The notes below the pieces were generated by a model. It had not been told where the DNA came from. It saw only the letters and a list, made by a program, of their open reading frames with translations, and searched no databases. Below, piece by piece: positions 59,137 through 64,000 of a stretch of 64,000 nt of DNA; positions within the stretch are counted from its first letter, which is position 1; the number at the start of each line of letters is the position of its first letter. The translations under genes and the position numbers were made by a program. Origin of the DNA: Lachnospiraceae bacterium (GTDB taxonomy: Bacteria; Bacillota; Clostridia; Lachnospirales; Lachnospiraceae). The stretch spans positions 1 to 64,000 of the forward strand of contig JAFRSH010000010.1 in the NCBI GenBank assembly GCA_017427685.1, written 5' to 3'.

Positions 59137-60519
59137 TTATTTCTTCCCTAAAAGAAGAGGTTTAAGTTCTCTGATGTGACCCACACCAATGACCTTGATG
59201 GTGTGAGGGCCAAGGTCTTTCATGTTGACCTGCGGCATGATAACACAGTCGTATGCAAGCGTCTGCGCTTCCATCACACGCTGGGCGGCTCTGGTGACTC
59301 CCCTGACTTCGCCCGTGAGTCCCACCTCACCGAACACAACCGTCTTGTCTCCGGGTGCTTTGTCAGTCGCGCTCGAAAGCAGTGCCGTTACCACGGCCAG
59401 ATCGAGCGCGGGCTCGTTTATCCTCATGCCTCCCGTAACGTTGACGTACGCATCACAGCCCGAGAGCTGCACTCCCATACGCTTCTCGATCACGGCGAGC
59501 AGGAGGTTCACTCTGTTCGCATCGATACCCAGGCATGTACGTCTGGGCATGGCGAAACCTGTCTTGCTCACAAGTGCCTGGATCTCGGCAAGGATAGGTC
59601 TTGTCCCTTCGATCGATGCCGCGATGACAGATCCCGGTTCTCCGACCGGTCTTCCGTCAAGCATGTGCTCGGAAGGATTGCGCACTTCTCTGAGGCCGTC
59701 ACCTTCCATCTCGAACACACCGACTTCGTTCGTCGATCCGAATCTGTTCTTAACAGCTCTTAAGATCCTGTAGGGTGAAGACGCGTCGCCCTCAAAGTAG
59801 AGCACCGTGTCTACCATATGCTCGAGCATACGGGGTCCGGCAACCGTGCCCTCCTTGGTCACGTGTCCCACGATGAACACCGTAACGGGCATGCTCTTGG
59901 CAAGTCTCATGAGCGCGCCGGTGGTCTCTCTGACCTGGCTCACACTGCCGGGTGAGGACGAGATGTCCTCCCTGTAGACGGTCTGTATCGAATCTATCAC
60001 AACGATGTCGGGCTTATCCTTCTGTACCACTTCCTCGATCGCATCGAGATCGGTCTCGGCGAGGAAGTAGATATCGTCATCCGCACATCCGAGTCTCTCG
60101 GCACGCATACCGATCTGTCGCAAGCTTTCCTCTCCGGAAATATAAAGTAGATTTAATTTCTTGCGTGCAAGTTTCGCGCACGCCTCAAGAAGGAGTGTCG
60201 ATTTGCCGATTCCGGGGTCTCCTCCGACCAGAACAAGTGAGCCTTTAACGATACCTCCGCCGAGGACTCTGTCGAATTCGTCTATCCCTGTTTTGACACG
60301 TTCTTCTTCTCCCCGGTCGATCAGTGAAAGCTTGACGGGTGAAGCACTGCCGGCCCGGTCTGCCTTCCCGCGGGAGGGCGACTTCTTACCGGAAGCGGTA
60401 CCGATGGCAGGCGCCTCCTCAAAGCTGTCCCACGCCTTGCAGGCGGGACACTGCCCCATCCACTTAGGGAATTCGTTACCGCATTCCCTGCAAAAGAAGA
60501 CCGTTTTATCCTTAGGCAT
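59137..60519 (-). CDS. radA: DNA repair protein RadA
   Basis: The 460-residue RadA/Sms branch-migration helicase has a zinc finger (CRECGNEFPKWMGQCPACKA), Walker A GDPGIGKST, the KNRFGSTNEVG motif and a C-terminal Lon-like domain (GLTGEVRGVTRAAQRVMEA). ATG at 60519 is one of three close starts (60531, 60525, 60519); the region upstream is G-rich in each case. It is downstream of clpC, as in many Firmicutes. Confidence 0.95.
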   Translation of the reverse strand: MPKDKTVFFCRECGNEFPKWMGQCPACKAWDSFEEAPAIGTASGKKSPSRGKADRAGSASPVKLSLIDRGEEERVKTGIDEFDRVLGGGIVKGSLVLVGGDPGIGKSTLLLEACAKLARKKLNLLYISGEESLRQIGMRAERLGCADDDIYFLAETDLDAIEEVVQKDKPDIVVIDSIQTVYREDISSSPGSVSQVRETTGALMRLAKSMPVTVFIVGHVTKEGTVAGPRMLEHMVDTVLYFEGDASSPYRILRAVKNRFGSTNEVGVFEMEGDGLREVRNPSEHMLDGRPVGEPGSVIAASIEGTRPILAEIQALVSKTGFAMPRRTCLGIDANRVNLLLAVIEKRMGVQLSGCDAYVNVTGGMRINEPALDLAVVTALLSSATDKAPGDKTVVFGEVGLTGEVRGVTRAAQRVMEAQTLAYDCVIMPQVNMKDLGPHTIKVIGVGHIRELKPLLLGKK

Positions 60520-60632
60520 ATGCATCCCCATCTTTCCAAAAATCAAGGTGCTGATCCGGACGTTGCCTCCCGGACAGCACCTGAACAGTTCTCCCGCAAC
60601 GCGGATCTCGGGTATCCGAGCTTAACAGTTCG

Positions 60633-61046
60633 TTATACTCTCTTGATCTCTACCGCAGTCTCCGTATCCTCTTTGGCTTCAACGCTGAATACAAGCTTGC
60701 CGCCGAGGTTGGTCTTAACGCGGCCTGCGCTCGCGCCGTCGATAATAACTTCGTACTCTTTGTCGGGCTCAAGCTCAAGTGTGATCTGAGCGTCTTCCTT
60801 GCCCGTAACGCCGAAGGAAACAACGTCACCGTTCGACTTGAAATTGAATACGGAAGTACCGGGAACGGACTCATAAACGAAGAGACCGTTCTTCTCGAGC
60901 TTTGTGATCTCGTAAAATGTCTTAACTTTATAAAGATCGCCTTCGTGAGCGAAATCCGACAACTTGGACTTCTCCGGAAGGGTGAAATTACCGAAACTGA
61001 GCGTACCGTCTTTTTCCTTTGCTATACGCGACTCTACTGTTTTCAT
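60633..61046 (-). CDS. small hypothetical protein, beta-sandwich-like
   Basis: The 137-residue soluble protein (LSFGNFTLPEKSKLSDFAHE, YKVKTFYEITKLEKNGLFVY, KEYEVIIDGASAGRVKTNLG, KLVFSVEAKEDTETAVEI) has alternating strands and an end like a carbohydrate-binding or glycosidase C-terminal Ig-like domain, but no signal peptide. Strong ribosome site AGAGGAGG before the ATG at 61046. It sits between clpC and radA. It is not recognised as any named family. Confidence 0.75.
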   Translation of the reverse strand: MKTVESRIAKEKDGTLSFGNFTLPEKSKLSDFAHEGDLYKVKTFYEITKLEKNGLFVYESVPGTSVFNFKSNGDVVSFGVTGKEDAQITLELEPDKEYEVIIDGASAGRVKTNLGGKLVFSVEAKEDTETAVEIKRV

Positions 61047-61116
61047 CAAATGCCTCCTCTAAAAACTTCAATGAAGTCGGGACTCTGTCGGTCCCTCAAA
61101 ATCTGCAGTCTGCATC

Positions 61117-61145
61117 AACTAATAGTTTATCATAAGGATTGTCAA
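61117..61145 (-). promoter_or_regulatory. possible promoter of the small hypothetical gene
   Basis: On the minus strand TTGACA (61140-61145) lies just after the clpC stop, with A/T-rich sequence containing TATTAG 15 nt further. A small stem (GGGAC-N6-GTCCC type) lies between this and the start codon. The -10 is weak. Confidence 0.4.
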
Positions 61146-61164
61146 ACGTCAAAGAGAAGAGCTC

Positions 61165-63609
61165 CTAACGTTTCTTAAAAATCGTTTTTTTCTTGGCCTC
61201 GTCATAGCACACGAGAAGCGAGCTTCCCCTGACGACCGAACCCTCGAGGATCTTCTCTGCGAGCATGTCCTCAAGCTCCGTCTGAATGGCTCTTCTGAGC
61301 GGTCTTGCACCGTACTTCTCATCGAAGCCCTTCTCGGCTATAAACTCGGTGAAGGTCTTGTCGATCCTGATCTTGATCTGCATCTCCTCAAGCGCCCTCT
61401 TGGCAACACTGGCGCACATGATGCCGACGATCTGCCTGATCTCCTCTTTGTTGAGTGCATGGAACACGATAGTCTCATCTATTCTGTTGAGGAACTCGGG
61501 CTTAAAGAGCTTGCGGACCTCATCCATGACACCTTCGCACATCTTCTTGTAATCTGCCTCGACGTCGGCGCTCGATGCGAAACCGAGTGTCTTGGGAGCG
61601 ATGATACGCTGTGCTCCGGCGTTGGAAGTCATGATGATGACACTGTTCTTAAAGCTTACCTTGCGTCCCTGGGCGTCCGTGACGTGACCGTCATCAAGCA
61701 CCTGAAGAAGAACGTTGAACACGTCGGGATGAGCCTTCTCGATCTCATCGAAGAGTACCACGCTGTATGGATGACGTCTGATCTTCTCACTGAGCTGTCC
61801 GCCCTCGTCGTAGCCCACGTATCCGGGAGGCGAACCGATCATCTTCGAAACGCTGTGCTTCTCCATGTACTCGGACATATCAACTCTGATCATGGAGTCT
61901 TCCGTGCCGAAAAGTGCTTCGGCAAGCGCCTTCGAAAGCTCTGTCTTGCCGACACCGGTGGGTCCGAGGAACAGGAACGATCCGATGGGACGGTTCGGGT
62001 CCTTGAGTCCTACCCTGCCTCTTCTGATCGCCTTCGAGAGTGCCGAAACGGCATCCTCCTGGCCGATAACACGCTTATGCAGTGTCTCCTCGAGCTTCAT
62101 GAGCTTCTCGCTCTCTTCTTCCTCGAGTTTCTTGACGGGGATCTTGGTCCAGCCGGCCACTACCTCGGCAACTTCGGTGAATGTAACCTCAAGAGCTTTG
62201 TCGCGTCTTAAGGCTTCCTGCTCTTCCTCAAGCTTCTGCCTTTCGCGGCGCAGTCTGTTCTGCTTCTTCTTGACAGCCGCTGCCTCTTCAAAGGCTTCGT
62301 TAATGATGGCGTTCTCCTTCTCCTCATCAAGGGCCTTGAGCTTCTCGTCGATCTTCCTGATTTTGGGAGCCGTACCGTAAACAGACAGTGCCAGCTTCGA
62401 GGAAGCCTCGTCCATGAGGTCTATAGCCTTGTCCGGAAGGAAACGGTCGGAGATATATCTCGAAGAAAGCTTGACGCAGGCTTCGATCGCTTCGTCGGTG
62501 ATTGTCACGTGGTGATGGTCCTCGTATGCCTTTCTGATGCCCTTGAGAATCAGCACCGTATCCTCGGGTGAAGGCTCCTCAACCGTTACGGGCTGGAATC
62601 TTCTCTCGAGGGCCGCATCCTTCTCGATGTGCTTCCTGTACTCGTCAAGAGTCGTGGCGCCGATCAGCTGGAGTTCTCCGCGTGAAAGCGAAGGCTTGAG
62701 GATATTCGACGCATCGAGAGCGCCTTCCGCTCCTCCGGCACCTATGATGGTGTGAAGCTCGTCGAGGAACAGGATGACATTGCCTGCGTTGATGACTTCG
62801 GCGATGACACGCTTGATCCTCTCTTCAAATTCGCCTCTGTACTTGGATCCCGCAACCATGCCCGAAAGATCGAGCGTGACAAGTCTGTGGCCCTTGATCG
62901 TCTCGGGAACGTCTCCGCTCACGATCCTCTGCGCAAGGCCTTCTACGATAGAGGTCTTGCCGACACCGGGTTCACCCACAAGACAGGGGTTGTTTTTCGT
63001 ACGCCTCGAAAGGATCTGGATGACTCTTTCGATCTCGACATGTCTGCCGATGACCGGATCGAGCTTCCTGTCCGTAGCGAGCTTGGTGAGATCACGGCTG
63101 TACTGGTCAAGTGTGGGTGTTGCCGAGATACTCTTGTTCTGGGATGCCCTCATCTGACTCTTGGCCTTGTGGACATCGACACCCATGGCCGTAAGAAGGT
63201 CGATGTAGACCTTCTGGATGTTCACGCCTATGGTATTGAGAAGTCTGACAGCGATACAGTCTCCCTCACGCAGCAGACCGATCAGGATATGCTCCGTTCC
63301 GACTTTCTCGGCACGCATGCTCACCGCTTCGGCAAATGCGTTGTCAAGGATCTTGCGCGCGCGGGGTGTGAGCTTGTCAGCCTCCGCGTAGCTGATGCCG
63401 CCTCTGGGAGAGATGAGCTGGTTGATGAGCTCGATGAGCTTCTCCTCGTCCACGAGGTTCTCTTCAAGAACTCGTCCCGCAACTCCTCCCGATCGCAGAA
63501 GTCCGATCAGCAGGTGCTCGGTTCCGATACCTCCGTGTCCGAACGTTGCCGCCGCCTGTGTGGCCTGATTTAGCGCGATTCGCGCATGATCGGTAAATTT
63601 GTACTCCAT
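61165..63609 (-). CDS. clpC: ClpC, AAA+ unfoldase of the Clp protease
   Basis: The 814-residue protein unfolds substrates for ClpP. It has an N-domain with two repeats ([40 protein letters not shown]), AAA-1 (Walker A GEPGVGKT, 212-219), a coiled-coil middle domain with UVR-like character (about 415-470) and AAA-2 ([34 protein letters not shown]). It starts 3 bp after the mcsB stop. McsB marks proteins with phospho-arginine, which ClpC recognises. Confidence 0.97.
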   Translation of the reverse strand: MEYKFTDHARIALNQATQAAATFGHGGIGTEHLLIGLLRSGGVAGRVLEENLVDEEKLIELINQLISPRGGISYAEADKLTPRARKILDNAFAEAVSMRAEKVGTEHILIGLLREGDCIAVRLLNTIGVNIQKVYIDLLTAMGVDVHKAKSQMRASQNKSISATPTLDQYSRDLTKLATDRKLDPVIGRHVEIERVIQILSRRTKNNPCLVGEPGVGKTSIVEGLAQRIVSGDVPETIKGHRLVTLDLSGMVAGSKYRGEFEERIKRVIAEVINAGNVILFLDELHTIIGAGGAEGALDASNILKPSLSRGELQLIGATTLDEYRKHIEKDAALERRFQPVTVEEPSPEDTVLILKGIRKAYEDHHHVTITDEAIEACVKLSSRYISDRFLPDKAIDLMDEASSKLALSVYGTAPKIRKIDEKLKALDEEKENAIINEAFEEAAAVKKKQNRLRRERQKLEEEQEALRRDKALEVTFTEVAEVVAGWTKIPVKKLEEEESEKLMKLEETLHKRVIGQEDAVSALSKAIRRGRVGLKDPNRPIGSFLFLGPTGVGKTELSKALAEALFGTEDSMIRVDMSEYMEKHSVSKMIGSPPGYVGYDEGGQLSEKIRRHPYSVVLFDEIEKAHPDVFNVLLQVLDDGHVTDAQGRKVSFKNSVIIMTSNAGAQRIIAPKTLGFASSADVEADYKKMCEGVMDEVRKLFKPEFLNRIDETIVFHALNKEEIRQIVGIMCASVAKRALEEMQIKIRIDKTFTEFIAEKGFDEKYGARPLRRAIQTELEDMLAEKILEGSVVRGSSLLVCYDEAKKKTIFKKR

Positions 63610-63612
63610 AGC

Positions 63613-64000
63613 TTAGTCCTCTTTTTCGGTTTTAATCTTCGGAAGTTTCTTTCGTATATAGGCAGCCCTCAGCTTCTCCGTACTGATCTCGCGGTCATCC
63701 GTCACCGCGTTGTTGCAGAGCGTTGCGGGCTGAATCTCAAGCATGAGACGGTGTATATCAAAATTCACATCGGCCGGCTCTATGATCCCAAGGAACCGTC
63801 CGAGTTCGATCTGTGCAAGCAGCGTCATCGCGTCCTTGAGTTCAAGGGATCTGGCGTACTTGAGCACTCCGTACGAGCGGAACACCTTGTCCTCGATCTC
63901 GCCGCGGTTGCGCTCGTACCACTCCCTGCGCTGCTTCTTCTCGAGGTCGGCGATCTGGCTCACCACGAGCTCAAGGCTCTCAAAGATCTCTGATTCGGGA
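63613..64000 (-). CDS. mcsB: protein arginine kinase McsB, C-terminal part
   Basis: The frame runs off the right edge, so only about 129 C-terminal residues are seen. The visible part (FESLELVVSQIADLEKKQRR, FRSYGVLKYARSLELKDAMT, LLAQIELGRFLGIIE) fits the end of McsB, whose catalytic region lies beyond the window. The gene order with clpC confirms it. ctsR and mcsA are expected further right. Confidence 0.88.
   Translation of the reverse strand, partial: PESEIFESLELVVSQIADLEKKQRREWYERNRGEIEDKVFRSYGVLKYARSLELKDAMTLLAQIELGRFLGIIEPADVNFDIHRLMLEIQPATLCNNAVTDDREISTEKLRAAYIRKKLPKIKTEKED

Noticed and set aside
63613..64000. Truncated or frameshifted mcsB
   Set aside because: The frame stays open to the window edge; the short start at 63966 is only an internal Met, so this is truncation by the window, not by mutation.

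Overview
The window looks like chromosome from a motile, low-to-mid GC Firmicute of class Clostridia, most likely a relative of Lachnospiraceae or Oscillospiraceae. Supporting signs are strong AGGAGG ribosome sites, the McsB-ClpC-RadA order, FliW-CsrA control of flagellin, FlgM with SigD-type promoters, Gram-positive lipoproteins, an Nup/Bmp nucleoside ABC transporter, and the absence of any outer-membrane gene. The species is an inference.

Layout. 1-340: start of a leftward gene, then a deletion scar of an AAA ATPase gene. 341-10530: an accessory surface-protein region holding a tyrosine recombinase, two large paralogous secreted proteins in inverted orientation (A at 1402-4320 rightward, B at 7177-10014 leftward), and between them an Rpn-family nuclease and a DUF4143 ATPase. 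10530-15846: flagellin glycosylation genes (NeuB-like synthase, CMP-sugar synthetase, Maf-type transferase) interrupted by a RhuM-Fic gene. 16195-28360: late flagellar genes, all leftward (fliC, a coiled-coil protein, hicAB, fliS, fliD, flaG, csrA, fliW, flgL, two flgK, flgN, flgM). 28552-36298: tagD, a type IIA topoisomerase pair, a lipoprotein, and an antiporter with a PII-like protein. 36298-43431: a sugar-sensor GGDEF protein, a sugar ABC transporter, and an odd condensation-domain/cNMP-domain protein. 43576-44637: trpS, the only rightward gene in the right half. 44671-55027: nucleoside transporter, VTC/DUF4956 pair, deoC and cdd. 55061-64000: an ABC-like permease and binding protein, a membrane-anchored PQQ-propeller protein, radA, a small unknown gene, clpC and the end of mcsB.

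The most striking feature is the surface-protein pair. The first 126 bp of the two coding regions match at 122 positions and lie as inverted repeats 8.6 kb apart. Copy B has a full flagellin-like leader: a SigD-type promoter, a hairpin carrying a near-consensus CsrA site, and a strong ribosome site. Copy A has none of these, and a tyrosine recombinase lies directly beside it. Recombination between the repeats would place the body of A behind the leader of B. This is the architecture of an expression-site/silent-site inversion switch tied to the motility regulon. It is inferred from sequence and has not been shown.

Other structure: two multi-hairpin repeats with the same cloverleaf layout but different sequences (about 15947-16109 and 36116-36258), a third long nested hairpin (54390-54484), and two defence-type genes or gene pairs (hicAB, rhuM-fic) inserted into flagellar and glycosylation operons.
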